Part shown: one piece after another, positions 1 to 7,772 of the stretch
How positions within the stretch are numbered: the stretch's first letter is position 1
Layout of the letters: each line of letters starts with the position of its first letter
NCBI RefSeq assembly: GCF_013141775.1
Contig: NZ_WHOB01000023.1
Coordinates: 62,001-126,000, forward strand
Source: Paenibacillus phytohabitans
GTDB taxonomy: Bacteria > Bacillota > Bacilli > Paenibacillales > Paenibacillaceae
Direction of reading: 5' to 3'
Length of the DNA stretch: 64,000 bases
The notes under the pieces: generated by a model
What the model was told of the DNA's origin: nothing
What the model saw: the letters and a program-made list of their open reading frames with translations, nothing else
Database searches by the model: none
Program-made: the position numbers and the translations under genes

Positions 1-33
1 TACTCTACTCCTTTGATCTATATTGGCCCCTAA

Positions 34-80
34 AAAAAGACAAAGAGGAGCCCTTGGTGACAGGCTCCTCCTAAAAACAC
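34..80 (-). terminator. Rho-independent terminator of the ABC exporter operon
   Basis: An 8-bp perfect stem (45-52 with 63-70) with a 10-nt loop. Read on the minus strand it is followed by a T-rich run at about 31-44. It lies about 90 nt beyond the stop of the last permease gene, so it most likely ends that operon. Confidence 0.75.
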
Positions 81-162
81 ATAAATATTCAGTTCGGGTC
101 AAACTATTATCTCTAGTATAACTTTAATGATAATGGCTGTAAACCGCTATGCTTATTTAATC

Positions 163-1326
163 TCAGCCACTGATTCCCGCTTCATTCGGACGCAGTATGG
201 TGGAGCCAATCGTCAGCAGGACTGCCGCCATCAGGCTGAGAATGGCAAAAGGGAGCCACAGCTCGTTCCAGCCTCCGCCCGTTGCGGCGATATCTACCGC
301 CTGGATGGCCCATTTCTGCGGTGTGAAATTAGCTAGCTTCTGCATATAATCCGGCATGATCGAGATCGGCCAGAAGCAGCCGCCCAGCATACAGGTGGGT
401 ATAAGGATCAACGAATTGAGCATGCCGGCATTGCGCGGATTACGGATCAGTCCCGCTACGGTGCTGGCGATGCCCATGGAGACCAGCATGAATGCGGCCA
501 GAACCAGGAAGTAGAGAAACATCGGCATCTCATAATCGTAGCGCAGTATCCATTTCCCCAGCGAGAGCACCACGATGATCTGAATAATCCCTACGAGAAA
601 GCTGCCAAGGAAATTGCCGAGGGCAATTTCGTAAGAGCGGACCGGGGCGCTGAACATCCGCATCATCGTGCGTCCCCGGCGGTCATCGTTAATCAGGGAC
701 ACGGAGCTTGTCACCAGTGTCATCAGGAACATGAGCGTCAGACCGGTAATCACACCCAGCGTCTCCCGGGGGTATAAATCATAATCCGTACGAAGGCTTC
801 CCACATGATGCTGCTCCGCCTGCTTCAGCACAGCAGCGAACTGCGCCTGCTGATCTGCTGACGTGCCGCCGCTGACCGCAGCAACGGCATGCGCAGCTTC
901 AGCCATGTTTCCGGCAATCGCATTGACCTTCATCTTGACGATAATCGAGCTCTCGCTCGCGCGAAGCTCATAGATGCTAATCTGCGGCTCCTGCCCGGCA
1001 ATCAGGGCGGCTGAATACCCCTCTGGGATCCATATCCCTGCCGCCCCCTCCTGCCCGATCGCCGCTTCCTTCAATGCCGCCTCATCCCTGCGCTGCTCTA
1101 ACTTGTAATCGCCGGTCTGCTCCAGTTCGGAGAGCAGATGCTTTCCGGCAGCACCCGTATCCATATTGGCGTACAATACGGTCGCCGGACCATCGCCAAC
1201 GCCCCCAGTGAGTGAAATGATTCCTGCAACCACAACACTGGGCAGCAGAATAAATATCAGCACCCCTTTGACAGAGCCAAGGCTTCGGCGGATCATATTC
1301 CAGGCAATGGTTATTATTTTATTCAT
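163..1326 (-). CDS. ABC-2 type transporter permease (second permease of exporter)
   Basis: A 387-residue membrane protein with one hydrophobic segment near residues 17-42, a large extracytoplasmic region (about 45-190) and five or so hydrophobic segments in the C-terminal half. This is the usual plan of ABC-2 permeases. It is the last gene of a three-gene minus-strand operon and overlaps the upstream permease by 8 nt, which implies translational coupling. With the ATPase and the other permease it should form an exporter resembling LnrLMN of B. subtilis, which removes linearmycin-type polyenes. The substrate here is inferred only from gene order and family. Confidence 0.85.
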   Translation of the reverse strand: MNKIITIAWNMIRRSLGSVKGVLIFILLPSVVVAGIISLTGGVGDGPATVLYANMDTGAAGKHLLSELEQTGDYKLEQRRDEAALKEAAIGQEGAAGIWIPEGYSAALIAGQEPQISIYELRASESSIIVKMKVNAIAGNMAEAAHAVAAVSGGTSADQQAQFAAVLKQAEQHHVGSLRTDYDLYPRETLGVITGLTLMFLMTLVTSSVSLINDDRRGRTMMRMFSAPVRSYEIALGNFLGSFLVGIIQIIVVLSLGKWILRYDYEMPMFLYFLVLAAFMLVSMGIASTVAGLIRNPRNAGMLNSLILIPTCMLGGCFWPISIMPDYMQKLANFTPQKWAIQAVDIAATGGGWNELWLPFAILSLMAAVLLTIGSTILRPNEAGISG

Positions 1327-2485
1327 GGTAGCCCACCTTCCGGTATGAGACAGTCATTACACACAGCAGAACTGCACAAATCAGACACATCACCCATAAG
1401 TTCGGCAGAATCTGCTTCAGACCGGAATGGAGCATCATGCGGATAATCGCCTGCTGTGCCCAATGGTTGACTGTGAATGCACCGATGCTGTTCACCCAGG
1501 AATCAGGAAGCGGAGCCATCCCCCCGCTGACGAAGGTCATCACTACGGTCAGAACATTAATAACATTCGTTGCGCTAGCCGAAGTTTTGCTGAACAGGCA
1601 GATGACAATGGAGAACGTCATGGACGCGATGATCATCAACAGGCAGAACAACAACAGAAGTCCCGGCCGGTTGCCCCAATAGACACCGAACAGCCGGTCT
1701 GACAGCACAATGATCGCCAGACACTGAAGGATGCTGACCAGGCCTACCCCCAGCATTTTGCCGATAAACAGCTGGGAGCCCTTGACCGGCATCGAATTGA
1801 TCCGAAAAAGCGTATGGTTCTCTTTATCACTGAAGAGAGAGCCCGTTACCGTCAGCCCGGTGTACAGAAGAAACATCATCAGCATGGAAGCCGCGTAGAA
1901 CTGGGAGGCTGTGTAGGTTTTACCCCCGTTATTCAGATCACCCATCACCACTGCCCCTGCCTCTGCCGTTACCGGAGGAACTGCAAGTGCTTCCGGCCCA
2001 AGCGCTACCACTGCCGACTGCTTGTAATTGATTGTACTGAGAAAATTGTCAAAAGCCGTTCCCGCAACCAGATTATCGGTATGATTCTTGCCGAGAATAA
2101 ACTCCAGCCGGGCGCGCTCTCCGCGCTGTACCTCTTCATCGAAGCCGGAAGGGACAATGACCGCATAGGCGTATTTGCCTGTACGAAGCCCTCTTTCAGC
2201 CGCCGCCCGGCTCTCTGTCTTGTGGGCGATGATGAGATCCTTCACTTCAGGAGCCTCCAGAAAAGCGGTTATCATAGCAGAGGTCCCTGCTTCTCCGCCT
2301 GCAGCATTCACAACAGCTACCCGTACAGGGTCGATCTCATCGGCTTCTTTCATACCCACCACCCCGGAGAGCGAAGCCCCCAGCAGAAAGATCAGCACCA
2401 GCGGCAGCAGAAACATATTAAGCAGCATCGAACGTGAGCGGAACAATCTGCGCAGTTCATAGATCATAATGGTCCAGGTATTCAT
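1319..2485 (-). CDS. ABC-2 type transporter permease (first permease of exporter)
   Basis: A 388-residue protein with the same plan as its downstream neighbour: an N-terminal hydrophobic segment (about residues 20-42), a long external domain, then six hydrophobic segments from about residue 215 onward. It starts 16 nt after the ATPase stop. The two permeases look like distant paralogues and probably form a heterodimer. The gene sits between the ATPase (2502-3437) and the second permease in one operon, divergent from a two-component system that is likely its regulator. Confidence 0.85.
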   Translation of the reverse strand: MNTWTIMIYELRRLFRSRSMLLNMFLLPLVLIFLLGASLSGVVGMKEADEIDPVRVAVVNAAGGEAGTSAMITAFLEAPEVKDLIIAHKTESRAAAERGLRTGKYAYAVIVPSGFDEEVQRGERARLEFILGKNHTDNLVAGTAFDNFLSTINYKQSAVVALGPEALAVPPVTAEAGAVVMGDLNNGGKTYTASQFYAASMLMMFLLYTGLTVTGSLFSDKENHTLFRINSMPVKGSQLFIGKMLGVGLVSILQCLAIIVLSDRLFGVYWGNRPGLLLLFCLLMIIASMTFSIVICLFSKTSASATNVINVLTVVMTFVSGGMAPLPDSWVNSIGAFTVNHWAQQAIIRMMLHSGLKQILPNLWVMCLICAVLLCVMTVSYRKVGYHE

Positions 2486-2501
2486 CTCGCTGTCCTCCCC
2501 T

Positions 2502-3437
2502 CTAATCCCGTAATGTCCGCCCGGTCAGACTGAGGAACAACGTCTCCAGATCCGGCTCTTCAATGTTAAGGGAGGCAATTACCCCTTCATGCTTGGCGAT
2601 AATAAACAGAATGTCCTGCAGCTCATTTTGTGAAGAAGGCAGATACATCTCCACAGCATCCTGCACGACCTCTACCCGGCTAATCCGTGGATGCTGACGA
2701 AGCTCGTTAATTAGAGCGGGAGTAATATTCGCCGCTTTAACCACTATTTTCTCCTCATGGGCTACCCGTTCCCGCAGCTCGCCCTCCGTGCCGCAGGCAA
2801 TAATATGACCTTTATCCATAATCGCCACCCGGTCACAGACCGCTGCTACCTCCTCCATATAGTGGCTGGTATAGATAATCGTTGAGCCCAGCTTATTCAG
2901 TGTTTTGACCGATTCCAGAATGTGATTGCGGGACTGCGGATCAATGCCGACGGTCGGCTCATCCATAATGATCAGGCGCGGCCGGTGCATGATGGCACAG
3001 GCGATATTGAGGCGCCGTTTCATCCCCCCCGAGAAGGTGGACGGCTTATCCCTGGCCCGGTCGCTAAGACCTGTGAATTCCAGCGCTTCCTGAATCCGTT
3101 CCTTCAGCAGCTTCCCGCGCAGGCCATACAGCTTCCCGAAGAAGCTTACATTCTCTGCCGCCGACATATTCTCATATAACGCCAGCTCCTGGGGGACAAG
3201 CCCTATACGCTTCTTAACCTCCAGCGGCTTCTCCCTTACGGACAGGCCATCGATCATAATCTCGCCGCTGTCCGCCTTAAGCAGACCGCAGATCATGCTG
3301 ATTGTTGTGCTTTTCCCGGCACCATTAGGGCCGAGCAGACCGAATATTTCACCTTCCTGCAGACTGAAATTCACATGGTCTACGATCAGTTTGCTGTCAT
3401 ACCTTTTCACCACATCGGTTAATACCGCAAGTGCCAT
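2502..3437 (-). CDS. ABC transporter ATP-binding protein (drug-exporter type)
   Basis: The 311-residue ATPase has Walker A (GPNGAGKS), the signature FSGGMKRRLNIA, Walker B (LIIMDEPTVGID) and the H-loop (TSHYMEEV). These residues are intact, so it should be catalytically active. After the nucleotide-binding domain (about 1-215) comes a roughly 90-residue C-terminal tail typical of drug-resistance (DrrA/LnrL-like) ATPases. The ATG at 3437 is preferred over an in-frame codon 39 nt upstream because an AGGAG lies 9 nt before it. First gene of the three-gene exporter operon. Confidence 0.9.
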   Translation of the reverse strand: MALAVLTDVVKRYDSKLIVDHVNFSLQEGEIFGLLGPNGAGKSTTISMICGLLKADSGEIMIDGLSVREKPLEVKKRIGLVPQELALYENMSAAENVSFFGKLYGLRGKLLKERIQEALEFTGLSDRARDKPSTFSGGMKRRLNIACAIMHRPRLIIMDEPTVGIDPQSRNHILESVKTLNKLGSTIIYTSHYMEEVAAVCDRVAIMDKGHIIACGTEGELRERVAHEEKIVVKAANITPALINELRQHPRISRVEVVQDAVEMYLPSSQNELQDILFIIAKHEGVIASLNIEEPDLETLFLSLTGRTLRD

Positions 3438-3511
3438 TTGCCATCGCTCCTGTTCCCTTAGTTCTCGTATTCCCATTGTAGCGCAACGAAGGCGCCGCCG
3501 AAGGTACAGAA

Positions 3512-3532
3512 GGTCATCCTCCAGAGGTGACC
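3512..3532. promoter_or_regulatory. Imperfect dyad in the divergent promoter region (candidate operator)
   Basis: Between the ATPase start and the kinase start lies a 21-nt near-palindrome whose arms are GGTCA/TGACC around an inner CCTC/GAGG. Its position between two divergent promoters and next to a NarL-type regulator makes it a plausible binding site for that regulator. No consensus is known to me for this regulator, so this is a structural observation only. Confidence 0.35.
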
Positions 3533-3653
3533 AAAGTCATCTCCTGAACGATGGCGCTCTTATGCTAAGATGGAGATACCTGAATAGAGATAGAAGGATA
3601 AGTTATTGCGCAAGACATATAAATTCATTTATTTTAAAAAAGGATGACCCTAA

Positions 3654-4814
3654 TTGACCAGAGAACTGAATATGCTGCGTTACGGTCTCATTATCATTCC
3701 TGCAGTACTATCTATCTACGTCTATGAGTACGCCGACTATGAACACTTCACGCTTCATTTCCTCCTGCTGCTCCTGATCGCGACGCTTGGCACAAAACTG
3801 CCGAAGCCCTTCCCTCTGCTCACCGGGGGTATTGAGCTGATCTTCACAGCCTGGCTGTGTTACCAGTACAGCACATTGATGATTTTCCCGGCCCTGTCGG
3901 CGGTACTGTCCTACTCCTGGCTGCAGCGTAAGAACACGGCAATTGCCTTCTTCTGTATTCACCTGGTCCTGCTCAATGTTGCCTTCCGCGATGCTGCCCC
4001 GGCTGTGCAGGCGTTCACGAACCTTACCTTCCTGCTGGCCGCCGCACTGAATATACAGCTGATCCGGACGGGACGCGGCCGCACAGATACCTTGTTTCTC
4101 TACGATGAGCTGCGTAAGAAGCATTTCGAGCTTGAGGAAGCACGCTCGCGCCTGCTCCAGTTCACCTCGCAGGTAGAGGTTGCCGCGCAAGCGGAGGAAC
4201 GGGTGCGGATTGCACGCCAGCTGCATGATGATATCGGACACCGGCTAATCCGGGTCAAAATGATGACCGAAGCCGCCATCCATACCCTGCCGGCTGCTCC
4301 CGAAACTGGCCTTGGCATGATGCATCAGGTCCGGGACCAGCTCTCGGCCAGTATGGACGATATGCGGGCTGCGCTGAAGCGGATCAACTCTACACCGCAG
4401 CTTGAAGGTGCGTATGCGCTCGACCGGCTGCTGGAGGAGGTAGGCCGTGATACCGGCATTGCAACCGCCTATACTGTGCAGGGAATTCCTTATCCGCTCT
4501 ACCCGAGCATTCAGGTCGTGCTCTACAAAAACGCCCGGGAAGCCATCACCAATGCACTGCGGCACGGCAAGGCGGACTCTGTCTGGATTACCTTATCGTA
4601 TAGGGATCACGAGATCATGATGGAGGCAGGAAATAACGGCCGGCTGCCCGAAGAAGACGCCCTGTATAAACTGCAAAGCGGCGGAGGCATGGGTCTAACC
4701 GGTATGACGGAACGCACCGTCCTGATCGGCGGGACCCTGGAGCTGCGGCCTGTGCCGCAGTTCACAGTCATTACCCGGTTGCCTGTGTACAGGCAAGGAG
4801 AGGATTTTCAGTAA
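3654..4814 (+). CDS. Sensor histidine kinase, HisKA_3 (DesK/NarL-partner) class
   Basis: A 386-residue kinase. Residues about 8-135 hold five to six hydrophobic segments with very short loops, so the sensor is membrane-embedded rather than extracellular. A short coiled coil (150-180) precedes the dimerization/phosphoacceptor motif around His191 (ARQLHDDIGHRL). The C-terminal ATPase domain shows the N-box (NALRHGKA) and G-box (GGGMGLTGM). A TTG start is used, with AAGGA 9 nt upstream. It is followed 52 nt later by the response regulator. The small intramembrane sensor next to an ABC-2 exporter matches systems that sense membrane-active antibiotics. Confidence 0.9.
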   Translation: MTRELNMLRYGLIIIPAVLSIYVYEYADYEHFTLHFLLLLLIATLGTKLPKPFPLLTGGIELIFTAWLCYQYSTLMIFPALSAVLSYSWLQRKNTAIAFFCIHLVLLNVAFRDAAPAVQAFTNLTFLLAAALNIQLIRTGRGRTDTLFLYDELRKKHFELEEARSRLLQFTSQVEVAAQAEERVRIARQLHDDIGHRLIRVKMMTEAAIHTLPAAPETGLGMMHQVRDQLSASMDDMRAALKRINSTPQLEGAYALDRLLEEVGRDTGIATAYTVQGIPYPLYPSIQVVLYKNAREAITNALRHGKADSVWITLSYRDHEIMMEAGNNGRLPEEDALYKLQSGGGMGLTGMTERTVLIGGTLELRPVPQFTVITRLPVYRQGEDFQ

Positions 4815-4866
4815 TAGTTATGGGCTGGCAGAGCCCCAATTACAGTGAGAAGGAGCTAAGCATAGG

Positions 4867-5526
4867 ATGATTAAAGTATTGATCGTGGACGACGACTCTT
4901 TTATCCGTGAGAGCTTGAAAGTGCTGGTTGGGCTGGACCCCGAGATTGAGGTGGCCGGTACGGCAGGAGATGGCTTTGAAGCGCTCGCTTTGCTGGGGAC
5001 ACCAGGCGGCGGGGCTGATGTTGCACTCATGGATATCCGGATGCCGGGCTGCGGGGGCGTCGAAGGCACACGCCTGATCAAAGAAGCTTATCCGCACGTA
5101 GCCGTTCTGATGCTGACTACCTTCGACGATGATGAATATATCATTGAAGCACTGCGTAACGGAGCCAGCGGTTATCTGCTCAAGAACATTCCGCCGGATC
5201 GGATCATTCAGGGCATCAAGACTGTACATGAGGGCAACATGCTCATTCATCCGGATATCGCCCGCAAGCTGGCCGGCTTCCTCCAGCCGCCTGTCCGTCA
5301 GGAGGCCGCCCCTAGGCAGGCTCTGGAATCCTACGGGTTGACTAAAGCAGAGCTGACCATAGTGTCCTCGATTGCAGAGGGACTTACCAATAAAGAGATT
5401 GCCGGGAAGCTGTTCCTAAGCGAAGGCACGGTCAAAAACTATATTACCGATATCCTCAGCAAGCTCGGGCTGCGGGACCGTACACAGATCGCCATTCTCT
5501 ATTTGAAGAGTCAGGGGATCGGGTAG
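4867..5526 (+). CDS. Response regulator, NarL/FixJ (LuxR HTH) family
   Basis: The 219-residue protein has a receiver domain (1-120) with acidic pocket residues in VDDD, phosphoacceptor Asp56 (ALMDIRMPG) and Lys106 (GYLLKN). A LuxR-type helix-turn-helix follows (about 150-215; key stretch GLTNKEIAGKLFLSEGTVKNY). It is the partner of the upstream kinase and presumably activates the divergent exporter operon. The stop codon lies only 14 nt before an array of 34/35-nt repeats, and I found no conventional terminator in between. Confidence 0.92.
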   Translation: MIKVLIVDDDSFIRESLKVLVGLDPEIEVAGTAGDGFEALALLGTPGGGADVALMDIRMPGCGGVEGTRLIKEAYPHVAVLMLTTFDDDEYIIEALRNGASGYLLKNIPPDRIIQGIKTVHEGNMLIHPDIARKLAGFLQPPVRQEAAPRQALESYGLTKAELTIVSSIAEGLTNKEIAGKLFLSEGTVKNYITDILSKLGLRDRTQIAILYLKSQGIG

Positions 5527-5540
5527 GAGATCGTGGCGGC

Positions 5541-5919
5541 TCGGGGAGCGGCACGGTTGTACATGTGGAGGCAGCACGGGGACGGCACGGTAGTACATGT
5601 GGAGGCAGCTCGGGGAGCGGCACGGTAGTACATGCGGAGCAGCTCGGGGAGCGGCACGGTAGTTCATGTGGAGGCAGCTCGGGGAGCGGCACGGTAGTAC
5701 ATGCGGAGCAGCTCGGGGAGCGGCACGGTAGTACATGTGGAGGCAGCTCGGGGAGCGGCACGGTAGTACATGCGGAGCAGCTCGGGGAGCGGCACGGTAG
5801 TTCATGCGGAGCAGCTCGGGGAGCGGCACGGTAGTTCATGTGGAGGCAGCACGGGGAGCGGCACGGTAGTACATGCGGAGCAGCTCGGGGAGCGGCACGG
5901 TAGTACATGCGGAGGCAGC
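5541..5919. repeat. Tandem array of eleven 34/35-nt units
   Basis: Eleven head-to-tail copies begin at 5541, 5576, 5610, 5644, 5679, 5713, 5748, 5782, 5816, 5851 and 5885. Most units alternate between a 34-nt form (ending GGAGCAGC) and a 35-nt form (ending GGAGGCAGC), giving a 69-nt higher-order period. Differences are few: a T/A change in GTACATG/GTTCATG, T/C at one site, and one single-base deletion in unit 2. The array is GC-rich and lies directly behind the response regulator gene. Because 69 is a multiple of three, long open frames run through it on both strands, but none has a ribosome binding site or non-repetitive coding sequence. Confidence 0.95.
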
Positions 5920-5959
5920 AATCTCTCCTCCACTGGCCGTTTGTGGGTTGCCTCAGCAC

Positions 5960-6167
5960 ATTGTTGTACTTTATGCAGGATTTCTGCCGGATTGGCGGGT
6001 GCTGAGCGCATATTGTTGTACTTTTTGCAGGATTTTCGCCGAATTAGCTGTTGCTGAGCGCATATTGTTGTATTTTGTGCAGGATTTCCACCTGATGAGC
6101 GGGTGGTGGGCGTATATTGTTGTACTTTGTGCAAGATTTCTGGCGGGTTGGCGGGACGGTGGAGCCT
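5960..6167. repeat. Tandem array of four 52-nt units
   Basis: Four consecutive units of exactly 52 nt start at 5960, 6012, 6064 and 6116. Each begins ATTGTTGTA followed by a TTT-rich stretch, TGCAGGATTT and a more variable second half. The first two share TGCTGAGCGCAT at the end; the fourth is the most diverged. The units are unrelated to the adjacent 34/35-nt array but resemble the degenerate modules at 35837-36090. Confidence 0.9.
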
Positions 6168-6208
6168 TCAAGTTGCAGGATTAAGTAAGTAAACTCTTAA
6201 ATTCACTC

Positions 6209-6254
6209 AAAAAAGGCCAGTTCCCTGGATGTTAATCTGGGAACTGGCTTTTAA
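6209..6254 (-). terminator. Terminator downstream of the PDZ membrane protein gene
   Basis: Perfect 10-bp stem (6216-6225 with 6239-6248) with a 13-nt loop. It is flanked by A-rich sequence on the left and T residues on the right, so it could work in both directions. It ends the ftsE-to-minJ gene series on the minus strand. Confidence 0.8.
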
Positions 6255-6277
6255 CTGTTACAGGTTAATTAATTCCG

Positions 6278-7612
6278 TCAGACTCCGGCAGATTTCTGCT
6301 TAGCCTCCGCAGAGGCGGCCGGCTTCTTCCGGCCCCGCCGCCCGGGCGTATGCCCCTGCTGGCGGGTTCCCGTCTGCATCCCGATGATGCTGAAGATGCT
6401 GGATGGCTTGGCCTCTGCGGTCACGCTTCCGTCCGGCTCCGGCACCAGAATGATGCCGAGCTGATGGTGATCGCCATCGTAGATCGCGCGCTGGAGGTAT
6501 TTGCTCTCGCCTTCGCGGTTCAGCACCTCCAGCTTGCAGAACGCCGAATTCATGCGCAGCGCCTCATGCAGCTGCGCTGCGCCGGTCAACAGGACCCCGT
6601 TGACCTTCAGCAGGACCTCGCCGGGCAGGATGCCCAGCTCCTGCCCGGGGCTGCCCGGCAGCACGGCCAGCACCTTGCGGCCGGCCGGGGGATGCACGAA
6701 GACGGGACTGATACTGCGCTCCTCCAGAGCGCTGTACCAGCTTAACCCTTCGTGCAGGAGCACTGCACTGAGCGCCGCGACCACGGTCAGCGGGCTCCAC
6801 CAGTCCGCAAGCAGGCTTAAGCCGAGCAGGACGATGCTGTATACCAGCAGCCGTCCTGAAGTGCGGGCCGCCTTGCGTCCGGGCAGCATGCCCTGGGTCA
6901 TCTCGCTGAAGCCGATGATGACCGGCAGGGAGACCAGGCCCAGGCCCCCGCCCAGCAGCGGATGCCAGGGCAGTTCGCCGATTCCCGCACCCGGGGGAAT
7001 CAGCAGGAACAGCGGCAGCGGCCAGAAGGCCTGCAGCTGGTAGCCGCCGACCACCTTGCCGCGCTTGCCGGCCAGGAAGAGCGGGGTCGCCAGCCTGGCG
7101 CCCTGCCAGCGCGCCAGCAGCGCTTCAGCCAGATGGAGCAGCGCGGCCAGCACCAGCAGCGCCGGGATATCCATCTCCCGCAGCGCCCCGGCAATCGTTC
7201 CCGCGGCTCCGCTCTGCAGCGTATCCGGAAAGAACGAAAGAACAAACTGTACAATTCCCAGCACACCTATAGAATACGCAAAGCATAAATAGCGCACACG
7301 AAAAAGCATTAATACCAGACTGACCACCCAGATGCAGGCTACAGCCGTATAGGATAAGGAGATACCCAAGGCTACAGCTGCTAAGGAAACAATAAGTCCC
7401 GCAACCCCGCCGGTCCACACCGTCCGCCATGTTTCCCGGCCCCAGCTGTGCAGCTTCACATGGATGAGCTTCCGCTCCAGCGCAACCTGCCTGCGGTAAT
7501 AGAGTGCAATAAATATAAGAGCGATATAGTAATAAGGCTGAATCAGCAGATGAATGACCGCTGTACCCCAGCTAGCAAGCAGTTCCAACATCACATTCAA
7601 ACCGTTCGTCAC
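6278..7612 (-). CDS. minJ: PDZ-domain polytopic membrane protein, MinJ-like
   Basis: A 444-residue protein with about eight hydrophobic segments (20-290) and a PDZ domain near the C-terminus (about 315-385; GSPGQELGILPGEVLLKVNG), ending in a basic tail. In B. subtilis MinJ, a PDZ protein bridging DivIVA and MinD, is encoded beside ctpB and ftsEX; the same neighbourhood here supports the name, though sequence alone says only PDZ membrane protein. Start is uncertain: the GTG at 7612 sits only 1 nt from AAGGAG, so an in-frame TTG or ATG slightly downstream may be used. GC content is high in the middle of the gene. Confidence 0.75.
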   Translation of the reverse strand: MTNGLNVMLELLASWGTAVIHLLIQPYYYIALIFIALYYRRQVALERKLIHVKLHSWGRETWRTVWTGGVAGLIVSLAAVALGISLSYTAVACIWVVSLVLMLFRVRYLCFAYSIGVLGIVQFVLSFFPDTLQSGAAGTIAGALREMDIPALLVLAALLHLAEALLARWQGARLATPLFLAGKRGKVVGGYQLQAFWPLPLFLLIPPGAGIGELPWHPLLGGGLGLVSLPVIIGFSEMTQGMLPGRKAARTSGRLLVYSIVLLGLSLLADWWSPLTVVAALSAVLLHEGLSWYSALEERSISPVFVHPPAGRKVLAVLPGSPGQELGILPGEVLLKVNGVLLTGAAQLHEALRMNSAFCKLEVLNREGESKYLQRAIYDGDHHQLGIILVPEPDGSVTAEAKPSSIFSIIGMQTGTRQQGHTPGRRGRKKPAASAEAKQKSAGV

Positions 7613-7741
7613 ACTCCTTTTCGTCCGGGACCAGTGGAAATGTATTAGGTGTCCTCTAAAATGAGTCTATGTTATCGAAGCAACAGTACTCTGTATCGCC
7701 TTCAGCCTTTAATGTGTAACATAAACTTTCTTCTATTTGTA

Positions 7742-7772
7742 GAAAAAAAGAAGGCTGGAATCAGCCTTCTTA
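7742..7772 (-). terminator. Terminator at the ctpB stop codon
   Basis: Nine-bp perfect stem (7749-7757 with 7762-7770) and a 4-nt loop, followed on the minus strand by seven T residues. The stem begins within the ctpB stop codon, so transcription ends immediately after that gene and the MinJ-like gene probably has its own promoter. Confidence 0.85.

Noticed and set aside
5416..5959. Open frames with 23-residue periodic peptides through the 34/35-nt array
   Set aside because: Both strands and several frames stay open only because the 69-nt period is a multiple of three; there is no ribosome binding site or flanking coding sequence.
5541..6167. CRISPR array
   Set aside because: The units are contiguous direct repeats without unique spacers, and no cas genes are in the window.
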